A stretch of 64,000 nt of DNA, taken from NCBI GenBank assembly GCA_902728285.1, contig CACVBU010001312.1, forward strand, positions 1,302,001-1,366,000, in the 5' to 3' direction. The notes below the pieces were generated by a model. That model worked only from the letters and a program-made list of their open reading frames with translations. It was not told where the DNA came from and ran no database searches. Every line of letters begins with the position of its first letter. The stretch's first letter is position 1. The translations under genes and the position numbers were made by a program. Of this stretch, positions 1-12,796 are shown piece after piece. The DNA is from Clytia hemisphaerica. Lineage: Eukaryota; Cnidaria; Hydrozoa; Leptothecata; Clytiidae.

Positions 1-528
1 AAAAAATAATATTGGAGAAGGGAGAAAAATAGAAGAAGAACGAAGAAAAAATAAAGATTCATAAAATTATAAAGAAGAACTTTAAAAGTAAGTCTGAAAT
101 AAGAAATTTTTGTAGGCTTGAGCCTTTAATCTTTTTGGGTAAATTATAGGGTCTAAAAAAACTTTAAGCAGCATATATAAATTTAATGTATGTAAATTCA
201 CGGATAAATTATTTTGGTCTTTGATCGATTAATTTGTTTAAGGGGTTAATCAAGTTTTATACAATCAGAAGATTAAACGATTGAAATATTTTGAGAAAAA
301 GGGCGAAGTATAATCAAAGTTTGAAGGCACATATATCACAACTGTAGTAGTTTCTTACTTTCTTGAGTCCAAAGCTTTTTGGATTTCTAAAATCTTGAGA
401 AATACAGGTATTTAGACAAATAAATAATAGGACAGAGCAGAACAGATAAGTTGAAAAGAAATACGACTGTTCTAAATTCGAAAATGGAAAAGGTTATCAC
501 ACGTTACAACGTTGTTTTTTATTTTCAG
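1..528. other. non-coding flank of the K2P-like gene
   Basis: This is AT-rich sequence with no supported coding region. It ends in a polypyrimidine tract and AG (527-528) that reads as a splice acceptor for the exon beginning at 529. It is therefore probably an intron, and any earlier exon of the channel gene lies upstream of the window or is too short to recognise. Confidence 0.5.
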
Positions 529-2332
529 GATCGGTTTGTAACCTTGACATCAACAATTACTGGTCATTAAGAAGACAAAAGAAACACAAGACCCATCTTC
601 TGATTGAAGAAGATCTTCATACAAAACCTATGTCACGTGAACACACCAACCTCTTACGAGAAGCAACCGAGAAACGACGAAACATGTCGGTCAAATGTCG
701 TTCTTTTTGTCGGACATCATGCTGTCGCTTAAAGCCGGAAACCAATTTAGCATTGATGTTATGTTTGGTATTTTATTTGTACATTTGTCTGGGTGGAGCA
801 TTGTTTTTGCTGTTGGAAGGACAAGCAGAAACACCAGATGGTACAAACATCCATAAAGATCGTATGCAAGGATTAATGGTACGTTATTTGAAGGTTTCTA
901 GCATTAGTTTTACAGGTTTTTGATAAAATCAACAATTCAAGGACATGAAGATTGGCTAAAACACCTTATAGGAAATTAGTCTCGACAATCTATGATTTGA
1001 AAAAGATCGTGGAAGCAGAAAATGACGTTTACATCGTATTTTCCAAAGAAAAATTTTGTAAAGATAAATACATTCAAACACTTATGGACCAATCAAATAT
1101 GCTTCTTGAGTCTCCATAAGAGTTTGTATCAGACAACCCATCAAAAAACCATCCATCTCCAACCAAACATTGTCCAAAGACCAACCAAAATGTTCCAATG
1201 TTTTCTACTTCTTATTTTAGGACAATTTAAAGATAGTATTGGATCGAGACAACACGAAACAGATTACACATTATTGTGAGCAATCCACTGGTTTCCAGAT
1301 GAGGAAAAAACCAGCACATGAGAATCTATGGTCATTCTTAGAGTCGACTGATTTTGCATACCAAGTGGTGACTGGACAAGGAACAAGTAAGTCCATGCAA
1401 AAGATTTATCCAAAAATAATCTTGCACTTGCCATGAATATTGTTTAATTATAATTCAGTAATGTAATAACGAATCAGTTTATTGAACGATTCTCACTGGT
1501 ACAGTGATAAAGGATGTTTTCTATCGTAAAAGTGTAATAGATGGGCAAGCATCTATTCATTGGAATCAATATCGAAGCCACATGCAATAGATTGGGCGTA
1601 TGAACGTAATTCATTAAGTCAACTTTATTCATCTCGTAGTTGAACGACCATTACTTTCGTTCTTCTTACAGAGTTAACAAAGAATTCATTCAATATTTTA
1701 CTTTCTTTTCTATTTCAGTTCAATCTACAAGAACCATTTTCACAACTGGTGGCAAGATCTCATACATCATTTTCCTTTTCCTTGGAATACCTCTCACAGT
1801 ATTGACCTTCAGAGCTACTGGGCAACGTTTAAACATCATGGTTTATGCTTTCATTCGGTTTATTAACGTCAAAGTATTCAGTAGGCAACTAACAGCCAAT
1901 GTCCACATAAAAGCCTTGATCTTAAACATTTTCATCTTCATAATCACTATTCTGATTGGGGCGAGCATGTATTGTGTCACACAAGGGTGGAGTTATCTGG
2001 ACTCACTCTTCTACACTATGAGCGTTTCATTTACCGTTAGTAACAGCCAAGAAAATATAGTCAACCAAAACATTGCAATGAATTCGAATAAGGATAAGGC
2101 GTACCGAATCCTATTCAATTTTTATACTTTTGTGGCTTATACAGTCTTGGCTTCGTTGACGTGGAGTGCACATCATTTTACAAGACATATGAGATTTAAA
2201 GCACAGAATCGCCAGTTAAAGAATGGAGACGTACATTCGACTTGTCCATGGGTTGAAGTGACACGAAGTAAAACAGCTTCACCGAGCAAAAGCACCAGAG
2301 AAAGAGAGACTGATCGAGAATCTGTTTGTTAA
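529..2332 (+). CDS. two-pore-domain (K2P) potassium channel-like protein with degenerate selectivity filters
   Basis: Three exons join in phase: 529-878 (open back to the acceptor at 527-528), 1221-1386 and 1719-2332. The first ATG in exon 1 is at 630, giving 342 residues, but the frame stays open upstream, so an earlier exon is possible. What is seen: a first membrane helix (about 780-830 bp) ending in a leucine-rich stretch and Glu; a pore-loop-like stretch across the exon 2/3 junction ending FTTGGK; then LGIPLTVLTFRATGQRLN, matching the M2 region of TASK-type K2P channels; a third helix; a second pore loop starting GWSYLDSLFYTMS; and a fourth helix. The odd part is the filters: the first reads VVTGQG where the family has TTIGYG, and the second reads FTVSNSQ where the family has TTIGFGD. 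There is no stop or frameshift. The fold and M1-P1-M2-M3-P2-M4 order support K2P ancestry; potassium selectivity is doubtful. Acidic and basic residues follow M4, and the tail is Ser/Arg-rich. Confidence 0.72.
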
Positions 2333-3279
2333 CGTTATGATTGATGAAAAAGTGAATAAATGAGTGAACGAATTGAAAACTACAATTATCATCATTCTGT
2401 TAACCTTGGAGTGTGCAATGAGGTAAGAAGTAGCATACTCTTTAGAGAGAAAATCAGTCCTTTCATCTCACATGCAGAGTAGCAGATTACACAAGAAAAA
2501 TCACGTCAGAGAAATTTTGAAATAAAGATCAAGGTAAGAAAACATCGATACTGTTGATATTAAGAAGAATGGACAGATTTCAATGCACCCTTGGTTAGCA
2601 GCAAGTACCAATTGAGATGTTTCAGGAACACATAAAATGAACAATCCAAGCCAAAAACACAGTATGGACTACATTTCTTCACCTAAAAATAGAGAAAATT
2701 TTGAAAGGTTAACTACTCGTCACGTGTGTCAAGTTAAAAAAATTTGAAATAATTCTCCACTATTTGATTGATGATCGATTGACGAAAATATAATGCCGAA
2801 ATGTTGTCCAGAGAGGAAAGAGGAAAGATTTTGATTGACTAATTCTTGCCGAAAATATGTTCTTTGTTTATAAGAATTAACTGAATACGTATTCGTTCTC
2901 GTTTTAGTAACGAAATAACTGTCCGATAATTAGAGTAGATTTATCCACAGCATCGGAATCCCTAATTGACGAGATTATAATTCAGTCAATTCTTCACAAT
3001 CGTTTAATTTCAAGTGCAAATAATATTGTTTGATTTTTCCAAAAATAATTCGAAAATAATGATGTGTAAATAGATGTCTTCCTTTTGTTTTCTTTTTCTA
3101 AAAAAATGTCATAAAATAATTTAATAGAGAATATTTACACTTTTCTGTTCGTTTTTAATTTATATACAATGATTTTAAAATTTTGTCTGGACATAAATAT
3201 ATATAGATTTATTTCTTACTTTTAATCTACGTATAAATCTCTTTAAAATTGTCAGATCGATGAACTAGAAAAAGGTCGC
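2333..3279. other. convergent intergenic region / 3' UTRs
   Basis: This stretch lies between the 3' ends of the K2P-like gene (+) and the zinc-finger gene (-). It is AT-rich with no ORF that I can support. It presumably carries both 3' UTRs. Confidence 0.5.
2355..2360 (+). terminator. poly(A) signal of the K2P-like gene
   Basis: AATAAA lies 23 bp after the stop codon of the channel gene. A second AATAAA is at 2521-2526. Either could direct 3' end formation; the first would leave an unusually short 3' UTR. Confidence 0.4.
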
Positions 3280-6200
3280 TTAGCCCGGACATGGCAACAA
3301 GTAACAGGGACAAGAAAATGAGGTCTGGGACGGAATAATGGTTATGGTTGTAGTTGAGTGATGGTGCTATGAATACGAATAGGGCCGTTAAACAGACAAT
3401 TCAAATTTGAGAAAACATCAAAGTAACGACAAAGTAATCCCTATCCTCTTTCTAGAGAGACAAATGCAGAAAGATTCTAAATAATACCTATATCTATGAA
3501 TTATCCCAAACAGGATAAAATTGAACAACTAAATAATATTCTACACTTCGTAAAAAATTGAATACCTTTTTTCTATTAAAAATTTTGGAAAAGGATATAA
3601 ATGATGATAACAAGATGAAGGACTTTCTAAGGATGCATATTTCTTCCTACCATGGATATGGTGTCCTACAAAGAATGGAATAAAGAAGAAATGGTTAGAA
3701 ATCAGCACACCAAAAGAAACATTTTTCGAGTTCTCGGAATTTTTTTTCATAGCCATTCAGACCTCAGTTTAAAGATAGTAAATTTGGATTTAATGAAATA
3801 ATCAGTTAACTTTATGCCATACAAATAAGAATAAATGATGATGACTGACTGCTCTTTGCAGAGGACACCTGGTTCCGTATTGAGCGGTCTAGGAGTCGTC
3901 TCATTAGAACCGTCTACGCGATGGTTTATACTACGACCAGCTTGCGAGACACTGACACACAGTTTTTGGATCGAGTGCGTTAAGTCCAGCGTGAACCACT
4001 AGGGAACAAGGCCAGCGCACTCTCACCTCATCCACGATGGATTGTGGAATCGATACCTAGCACAGTCACCGACAGGCTTCTTCTGTCTACCCGATTCCCC
4101 TCACATGGCATGGGTTGGCCCGGGCGAAGGTAGCAGCACCGAGCGGGAATCGAACCCCGACCTCCTGGACGGCAGTCAAGATTGATAACCACTACACTAC
4201 TGCGCCTTAATAATAAGAATAAATAGAGTTGTTCATTGTACCTGATTATTGTCATTGTTTTCTTGCAAACCATTGGTGTTTGGTAAGTTTGGCATGTTCA
4301 GTCCTGAAATAGAGAAAATTAAGGACGTTAAAATCTCCAATATTTTTTCACTGAACAACCTAAAAAACATACCCTATTTGTAGAGTTTTAGTTTAATCTA
4401 ATCTATAGCTTAGATTTTCGACTTTTTTTGCCTAATATCGTCTAATGGTGTGTTTTATTGTCTATTACACCCAGCAGGGGACAAATTTTTTAAGATTGAT
4501 CAGCATTGAACTATAAAAATACTTGTACAAAATACAGAGATTCGAAATTCATCGAACAAAATTTCCTTACAAACCTAAAGGAGGAAAAATAGACCATCAA
4601 ATACCGTGAATATTCATCAGTTGTTGTGGGCCATGACCAAGACTTTCTACGAGTCCATGTATCTCTGCAAGGCTCTCGTTATCATTGCTCTGGGAAGAAA
4701 ATAAAGAAGAAAAAAAGTCAAAAACGTTTCTAGCTGTTTGTTGTAATTAAACGACAAAAAATTACAAAAATTGACTTTGCATATTCATGAGCTTGGCTCA
4801 GGTTTAGGAAAGTATGTCACTGAGTCATAAGGGTAGGATCCAAAACATGTAAAAAAATTACTTATATATCATTAGTCCCGAGTTAAGCAAAACAAATTGA
4901 ACGAATGTATACTGTGCAGCAAATGGGAACTACCTCTGCAAAATTAAAGGTGACGACATTGCTTTCGTATTGTGTCTGTGGTAAATGTTCCAAGACCACT
5001 TGGTTGGACATTGAACTCAGCTGTGGGGTAGAAGAACCTGCTTCTTTTCCCTATAAAAATGTCAAAATGCTTTGTTTTATTCGATAACGTTCTTTCACTT
5101 CCATAGGGGACTTCCAAGGGGGTAAAATACATAAGTGCAAGGGTAAGACACGTGCTATGAAACAGGGTATTATTCCCCCTTAAAAAATTGCAAAGAAAGG
5201 GTTAAAAAGAAAGTTTTTGTTTAGGGGTTCAAAAATCATTAAAAAAATTGATCATCTCTTTGGAGGAAACGAATTTTGAAAATTTGGACTAAAACCTAGT
5301 ATCTATTTATGGCTTGTTGAAGAGTATATAATATCAAAGTGCGGCAGTGCTTTTTGAAAAGCGTTTGTTCGACAAAACAACGATGAAAACTTGCGAAAAA
5401 GGTGAGTTCGAGGGTAATAGGGTTGACAAATGTCAAATTTCGTCATTTTGCCCTGATTTATCCAAACTCAGTCCTCTTATTAAGGTTTATGGTTGTGTTA
5501 TTTGAATCTATGTACCTGGATATTTGAATTTGAAGTGCGCGGCACTATGGTCATCAAATCAGCTTGGTAATTGGGTAGATGCGGATCACCAGTCATGATA
5601 CGTTTAGGTAGAATCATATCGACTCCTTCGTCATCAGAGTTGGTTCGTTTCCGTTTGCCAGGTGTGTGGACACCACCACCTACCCCTCCTTGTTTTTGTT
5701 GCATTGAATGTTGGATGGAACTTTGCAGAGATTTCCACATCTGTCAAAGGTTTAAAAAATATTCAATAACATGAATATTTCGCTTCACAAGAGTAACAAT
5801 TTCAATAATCAACAAATAGTACAATTGACTCTTGTTTATTTTAACATAGGAAATCTCATGTGACCGAATTACATTAGAGAGAGGTTCAAATTATACAAAG
5901 TATTCATGAGATTTTTCTCCTTGACAGGAACTGAAAATCGTTTCAATAGAATGATTTTGAAAATAGAAGCTTGAATTAGTCAGCCGTACCTATTTATGAT
6001 TTTGATAAGTTGTGAAGACTAATAATTATAGGACAGAGTAAAAAATTACCTCAACATTTAGAGTATGTGGGTGATCCATGAAGCTTCCATCGCTGAAATT
6101 GCTATCTTCATCATGAGCCGGCACATCTAAAGGACGCATTTCGACACCGGCTCCTTGAGAAGGTGGCTTTGTAATCGAGGCCGAAGCACCAGCGCCGGGT

Positions 6201-9200
6201 TGATTCGTATCGGTAATGCCGTGAGTACGCAGATGATGCTTCAAGCTTATCTTGCGTGAAAATTCTTTCGGACATAAGAAACATTTATGTGGTTTCTCAC
6301 CCGTGTGCGTTTGCAAATGAACTTTGAGATGGGATTGATGGTTGAAGATCTTGTCGCAGATGTTACATTTGTAAGGGTAAATGCCTGTAATGAGAAAAAT
6401 ATTACACAGTGACTGACGAAACTTCATTCGTTCTATTGAAAATTTGAGTCGAAGCAGACTATTTAATAATTACGATATAATCACACAATATCTAAGGTCA
6501 TCATATACAATATAAGTGGTCAAAAGCCAGCAGCTTTCACTTTAATTATTTTGGTTAAGATGGAGTCAAAGTTGACTTCCAGAGTCTGCAAAATCTAATT
6601 ACTAAAATCTAACAAGATTTAGATGTAACACATGTAAAATAATCTAAAAAATATCATGGTTCATCAATCATAGACCCTGCGCTAGGTCGGTATTAATGTA
6701 ATCACATTTCAGCTTTGACTTCAATGAATGTTCCTCTTTCGGGACCGGAAGCCTTTAAATAAAATAGTAAACGCACCTGAGTGTAACCGAATGTGTTCTT
6801 TGAGTGAACTGAACCTTGAGAAGGACTTGGCACAATGTTCACATTTGAAGGGTCGCTCTTCGTGGTGGACGGGTGAATGTGCTTTCAAGTCACCAGCTCT
6901 CGCAAACCTCTTCTTGCACACTCGACATTCATAAGGCTTCTCTCCTAGAGAAGAAATAGAAAAGTGCCATAATAAGTTTGATCTAAAAACGCCTTAGTTA
7001 TTTTACCTGATAATAAAAATGTCTCTTATATTCGGTAAAAGCAATAAATAAACTTAATTCGTGACATCATTCAGTTATGCATGATGTTTTATCAGCACAT
7101 TGCAACAAAGTGATATGTGAAAAAAATCTAACATGAGTCTACCTATATACCGAGTGTCCCAGAAAGAATTCCCCCTCTTTGAAGTGAATTTTCTCGAGTT
7201 CTATAAACTGTCAAAGAACCCTCGTTTTTCTCCTTTTTTAACTTTTTTTGAAAAGTAATGTAATAGCATTTAGGCCATAACTTTTGATCTAATTGACCAA
7301 ATTTGACAAACGACCCCTCAAAATCTCTTTTCAGTGCGAAAAAGTTGATTCTTTAACAGTTCATAAAACTCGAGAAAAATCACTTAAAAGAGTTTTGGGA
7401 CTATTTTCTGGGACACCAGGTATCATATTGGTGCGTTCACAAATAATTTCCGTCGTTCGGGCCACTGCGGGCCGCTTAAACTCGGACCCAATCTCATCTC
7501 GAATTTTGAGTAAATAGATATTTTCGTACCTGAGTGGACGATAGCGTGTCTTTTGAGGGTTTTGGTGGACACAAACACTTTGTTACATATGGGACATGTG
7601 AGTTTCATTTGATCGTGCATTAGTTTGTGATGTTGATGTTCTTCAGTAGTTGGAAAACTAATGTTGCAATCCATGCAGAAGAACGGCTTCCCGCGTGCAT
7701 TGTTCTCGTGCGTTTGCTACAAAAAAAGAAGAGTATAGACAACTAGGGGATTCATAATCTAGTAACGTGAGATTAAAAAAATTCTTTTTTGAATTCATTC
7801 CTTTATGACGATTCGAAAGTTTATGTTTTCAAGATGATTATGATTTTTAAAACACAATGAAAATAGTAACAACATACCTTGTGTGACTTCAATGAGGACA
7901 GCGTTGAAAACGATTTGCCACAAATCTCACAAGTGTACGGTTTTTCGCCTGAAGTAGAAAGATTTCGCAAATTTTTTTTGACCAGTCGGGTACTTTAATC
8001 GTAGAAATTTTAGCGAGATTAATTTTAGCGTTTTAGCGAGTTCTATAAAATAAATAAATCTCGCTAAAACACGCCGAATCAACAAATGGCTAAAATTTAT
8101 CCCCGCGAAATTTCTGGTTATATTGCCTTGATACATTTTTATCAATAGGAAGGGTTTTCAGTGCAAAGAAATGCTAGAAAACGAATTCAGTCAATAAGGT
8201 AATGCGAGTATTCGCTAAAATTTATCCACGCGAAATTTTTTGAAATCGTGATTCGCTAAAATATAAAAAAAATTAAGATTTTCCTGACTCGCTAATATAC
8301 GCTAAAATTGGTCTCGCTAAAATTTCTACGATTAAAGTATTTAATACACTTACAATTTCCAACAAATGAATTTAGATGTATCGATACAAAAGAATTCTTA
8401 CCAGGGTTAAAAGTGCCGAAATAAACGAAATTAGTCTCAGCTGATAAGTGAACACAGTTTGAGATAAAAAATTGAGCTTATTTGATTAATTAGAAAGCGG
8501 GGATTTTAAATATTTAATCATTACCTGTGTGTAACCTTTCGTGTTCACGCAGGCGTGCTGGTCGAGTGAATTGTTTAGGACACATTTTACATTTGTAAGG
8601 TTTTTCACCGCCATGGATGTATTTGTGTTTGACCAGATCGAAAGATTGAATGCAAGAGAAATCACACATGTCACATTTGAACTTCTTCTGACCTAAAGTT
8701 AAAAATTGTTTTTTATAAAAGTTAACTAATTGAGACGTGATTTCCTAGGGGATTTTCCTTGTAAATTTTAACGCCTAAAGATAGCACCTCATATTCGAAG
8801 AAACCCGGAACTTTTTTAAAAATATTTGAAACAATAAAGCACTTCGTTTTTGCAATTTTGCCACAATTTTAATTCCACTGGTGGAGACAACGTTTTGAAT
8901 TAAAACCATTGTTGACGTCCTTTAAAAGAGTATGTTTCAATAACGATCCCTTACCAGTGTGGGTAAAGGAATGTCTTCTCAAATCATCATTTCGTATGAA
9001 AGACTTGTCGCATTTGTCACACTTGAACGGCTTCTCTCCTGTGTGACGAAATTCATGTCTCGTCAACTCTGACGGTGTTTTGAAAGTTTTTCCGCAATCT
9101 TCGTGAGTACATTTGTATGGCTTCTCTTCTTGGTGAACTCTACTGTGTATCCTGATAAACGTAGTAAGTAAGAATATTCATCTGGTGGCTGTCGGTGAAG

Positions 9201-12091
9201 CCGAGAGTAGGGGACTAGTAAGTAAGCTAGATCCGGCCTTCATAATTTAGGTACTATGTTTTCATCTCAAAAAGTTTTTGTAAAATGTTTTGTTGACATA
9301 CCTGAGTGCACTTGCATTGGGGAATGACTTTCCACAGCCATCAGCTTTACAGTAAAAGTTCTTTACGTTGACATGTGTCAGTTGATGGAGGCGTAGAGCA
9401 CTGGCACTATTGAAGTGTTTATTGCAGATGGTGCAGATAAACTCGTCGTAGGTTTTACTTTCTTCTAAAAATAAATGAAAAATAACTAGAATTTAGTTTG
9501 AAAATAATTCATCACCGAAAAGAATGATGAAACAGTCGAGTATAAAAGTTCGGTATGTTTCAGAACAAAGGAAGTCTCCATTTCAGTCAATTTTGAATCT
9601 CAAAATATTTCCTTTCGTCTACTCTTTGAATGAAACTTTAAACATCTACTTGCAGCAAACTTACCATGGCAAATCTGCTCAAATGATAAGGAAATAAAAG
9701 TGATCAAACTTACTAGTTTCACGCTTGTGAGTTAGCAAATGCTGTTTGATTTCTTCCACAGTATCAAAAGACTGTACACAAATCATACACTTATGTTTCT
9801 TGGTCTGAGCACCATGTTCACGCAGATGAGTATAATAAGAGCCAGCCCTGACATACTCCTTTCCGCAGATTTCACAAACAAACTTTTTGCATTCTAAAGA
9901 ATAATATACACATTTTTGTGAGGATAATTATTAGTATACTCGGAGGGGAATATCAAACAACTGCTAAAAACAGAGTCTTCTGGTTTGCAAAGCTATAAAT
10001 GCAAAGAAGTTATATTTGCTGTTGACTTTTCTAAATTAACGACTAACAATTATGTTAACCAAGTAAACTTGATTAAGATTTTTCAGACATTTCCATAACA
10101 TATTCATTACTCGGCTTTCTTGTTCAGGGAAGGATAGTGTTAAGATTATAAGGCAGTGCAAACAAAAATAAGGCTAGAATAGCTAAAACCAATACCTGAT
10201 CTTGCTGTAATGTTTCCTTTAGTTGAAGTAGGAGTGGAAGTTGTGATTTGAGCAGCTTGAGTAGTTGGAAGAGGAATATCTGCTGGCTCTGTTGCCGAGA
10301 CAGTTACGGGAGAATCAGATTTTGGAGTGTGTGCTGCAGTGGGTAGACTGGTCAATCCTGACCGCAAATAACTTGTCCCATCTGATGTTGGAATTGTTAT
10401 TGCGGCAATTGGGATACTGATGCCATTCAATTGAATTGAATATAACGGTTGCCCGTCTATTACATTTATGTTAATGGCAGCTGTTGGTAGTGGTTTTGTT
10501 GATGCTTCATCTTGTCTTTCTTTTGCATCTCTGAAAGCAGTGGTATTAAGACTCTGGTTGTGTCTATCAAAATTAGTTTCATGATGTTGAGTTTCGGGTG
10601 TGCCAGTGGTTGTTGAATGGTCTTTCTTGTGTTTGTTGGTATCAGGTGTTTGACTTACATCAGGGATGTCAATAATCAATTGATTTGTATCATCGAGTAC
10701 AGAGCTGTCCTCACTAACTGCTTAAAAATTATACAAGCGTAATTTATTCATTGTGAAAAAATGGTGAATCAATGCCGTAACATGCTCTGTGAGTCCAGAA
10801 ATGAAGCCAGGCAAAAATTGGAGATTTTAAAAGTAAATAACTCTCGTGGTAATTAATAAGCCAAAAAGAGCTTTTTAGTATAAGTCTTACTACAGTGCAA
10901 ATTAATAAAAACTTACCCCCTTTTTCAACTAATGAATTTGAATTAGACATTTGAACAAGTGACTGCAACAAGTGTTGTGAATTCTCATCAAGACTAAGCG
11001 GTTGATTACTTAATTGCTGGACATTGAAGTTTTGAGGAAATGAAAATAAAACTGTCTGTGATGATTGTGAGCTATTGGGTTGCGCGATTCCAGAAGTTGA
11101 TGAAGTACAGCCCTGGAAATGACTTGGATGTGCTTGAAATGATTGATTTAAGCTCTCTTCTTCAGGAATGTCTGATAAATTTGTATTGCCAAAAGTATCA
11201 TATGCTGGACCTGATATAGAAGTACTGCTACTAATCTGCTTAGATGGAGGTTTGTAAAGGTTTTTACTTTCAACGGTGATACATGTTTTAGAAGTTTGTA
11301 AATCTTCCCTGATGGGATGAAAGTTTTTTGAAGCAACATGTCCAGAGTATTGTCTGTTTTCATCTATATCTCTAAAAGTTTTGGTGGCTGAATAATATGG
11401 TTTATGTGTGTTTTTTGGAGTAAATGAAAGATTCTTTGATGCAAAGTGGTGTGAGTGTGGTGTATGTGAATGAACAGGTGTTGTTCTCAACGGAGAAACC
11501 TTTATAAAGGCTGACTGATTCGAGCTACCAATCACAGCACTTGAACCAGGTGTATTTATATTAGATTTTGGAAAGGTATAATGAGTTCTTGGAATTATAA
11601 TATCATCATTGCGATCCAGGTGACTTGAAAATAATTCTTTTCGATGTTGTGTTGCATTAAAGTCTACACTTGTTTCAAATACATCTGAATGGGGTTGAGA
11701 TGGGCCACTTCTTTGATCCTTTTTTTCTTCTGAAAATAATCTTTTTTTAGGTGACTTTGTAGGTGATATCGTACATATTGGCGGAATATTATAAGGATAA
11801 AGTCCTTCAAAAATATTGGTTTTGGTTGTTGTTGGTATAGGATTTGATGAGACATTTTGACGATTTTCCTGAGTAAATATTGTAAATATATATATATCAG
11901 ATCTTTAATAAATTATATGAAAAGGAAATATTTTTGAGATTATAAGAAGCAGTTTTAATTCTGTATGTAAGATATCTAGGTAGTAAGATTCATAGGTAGT
12001 AAGTAAGGTAGTATATATAATATGTAACAATCAATTCTTACTGTAGTGGTTTGGTTATTGTCAAATTGTGGTTCAATGTTGTTGAGAGAAC
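3280..12091 (-). CDS. large C2H2 zinc-finger protein with 15 fingers
   Basis: Exons on the minus strand, 5' to 3': 12042-12091, 10917-11868, 10196-10717, 9714-9893, 9302-9464, 8955-9151, 8525-8692, 7878-7948, 7530-7716, 6777-6944, 6050-6384, 5516-5740, 4934-5050, 4605-4689, 4242-4303, and a weaker terminal exon 3280-3366. All internal junctions keep phase, giving about 1190 residues. The start codon lies upstream of 12091 and was not found. The first three exons encode about 500 residues rich in Ser, Thr, Gln and Pro without recognisable domains, as in transactivation regions. Exons from 9893 to 6050 encode 15 C2H2 fingers; fingers 4 and 5 have the wide CX4C spacing, and several linkers are TGEKP-like. 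After the fingers come a basic [10 protein letters not shown] patch and an acidic/Gln-rich C-terminal tail. The role is inferred: a nuclear DNA-binding regulator. I do not recognise a specific orthologue. MITE-like elements sit in introns at 7150-7420 and 7993-8337. Confidence 0.85.
3837..4211 (-). mobile_element. tRNA-derived SINE
   Basis: Read on the minus strand, the element begins with a tRNA-like head containing a pol III A box (TAGTGTAGTGG, 4189-4199) and a B box (GGTTCGATTCC, 4146-4156). A GC-richer body unrelated to the head follows, then a short CATCATC tail. It is flanked by a perfect 13-bp target duplication AATAAGAATAAAT at 3824-3836 and 4212-4224. The copy lies in the last intron of the zinc-finger gene, in the same transcriptional orientation. 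The head is too altered in the stems to be called a functional tRNA gene. Confidence 0.9.
7150..7420. mobile_element. TA-flanked MITE with GTGTCCCAGAAA termini
   Basis: The left end reads CCGAGTGTCCCAGAAA and the right end reads TTTTCTGGGACACCAGG, an imperfect terminal inverted repeat. TA dinucleotides flank both ends (7148-7149 and 7421-7422), as for Tc1/mariner-type insertions. It is 271 bp long, encodes nothing convincing, and lies in a zinc-finger gene intron. Confidence 0.7.
7993..8337. mobile_element. TA-flanked MITE with internal GCTAAAATT boxes
   Basis: Terminal inverted repeats of about 25 bp start CTTTAATCGTAGAAATTTTA at the left and are mirrored at the right end. TA flanks both sides (7991-7992 and 8338-8339). 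Inside are several copies of a CGCTAAAATT/AATTTTAGCG box on both strands. It lies in an intron of the zinc-finger gene and has no coding capacity. Confidence 0.75.
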
Positions 12092-12484
12092 CTAATAAGC
12101 AAATTACATAAAATATTAGTTAGTTCTGGTTAGTTCCTTTATTTTTGTTAGCTTAGCACTAAGAAGTTGATCTATTATCAGGAAATCGTTTGGAGTCATT
12201 ACACAGGATGTTTTTGCCACTAACTATAGAGTCAAGATGATATCCTCGCAAAAGGTCTATTCTTTCAAGGGGATTAGAGTCCTTTATTCCAGTTGCAATT
12301 CCAAATTTTTATTGAGATGATGATGCCTTCATCCACATCTTTATTCATTATACCAAAAAGTAAAAAAAAGCCAAAATAACACACCCCACTACCCTGCACC
12401 ACCTCATACTTCACCCTACAATGCATCACGTCAGTACAAACAATAACAATAAAAATCCTGGGTATGTTATAAATCAGATTTGTC

Positions 12485-12796
12485 TTTTGATCAAACCAGA
12501 ATCTCCCACTCAATATAATTGAAAGCTTTTTCAAATCAATGGCTAATCAATAACCAATTAATTGATTCCAATAATTGTTAGATAATCAGGACTCTTGAGT
12601 AAAAATCAATCATCTATTGTTTTTTTTACTGATTGACCATCAATTGTGATCAATCAATCAGTCAACTGCGCCTCTCTTAAAAGCCTGACTATTGATTATC
12701 GAAATCGATTGATATCCAATCTATCGACTGGTTATCGATTGGTCATGGATTGGAAAATGTTATCAATTGTATCAAGTGGGAGATTTGGGTCAAAGC
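12485..12796. repeat. inverted-repeat element rich in ATCAAT/ATTGAT
   Basis: The left arm (TTTTGATCAAACCAGAATCT then CCCACTCAATATAATTGA) is mirrored imperfectly by the right arm ending at 12796. The interior is packed with ATCAAT, ATTGAT and ATCGAT motifs on both strands. It looks like a decayed foldback MITE; the exact ends and target duplication are unclear. Confidence 0.5.

Noticed and set aside
3541..3756. 71-residue ORF as the last exon of the zinc-finger gene
   Set aside because: No acceptor gives the right phase into it; the nearest acceptor leads at once to a stop. The exon at 3280-3366 fits better but remains uncertain.
4133..4206. tRNA gene on the minus strand
   Set aside because: A and B boxes are present but the stems do not pair as in a functional tRNA, the sequence continues into a SINE body, and a 13-bp target duplication encloses the whole unit.
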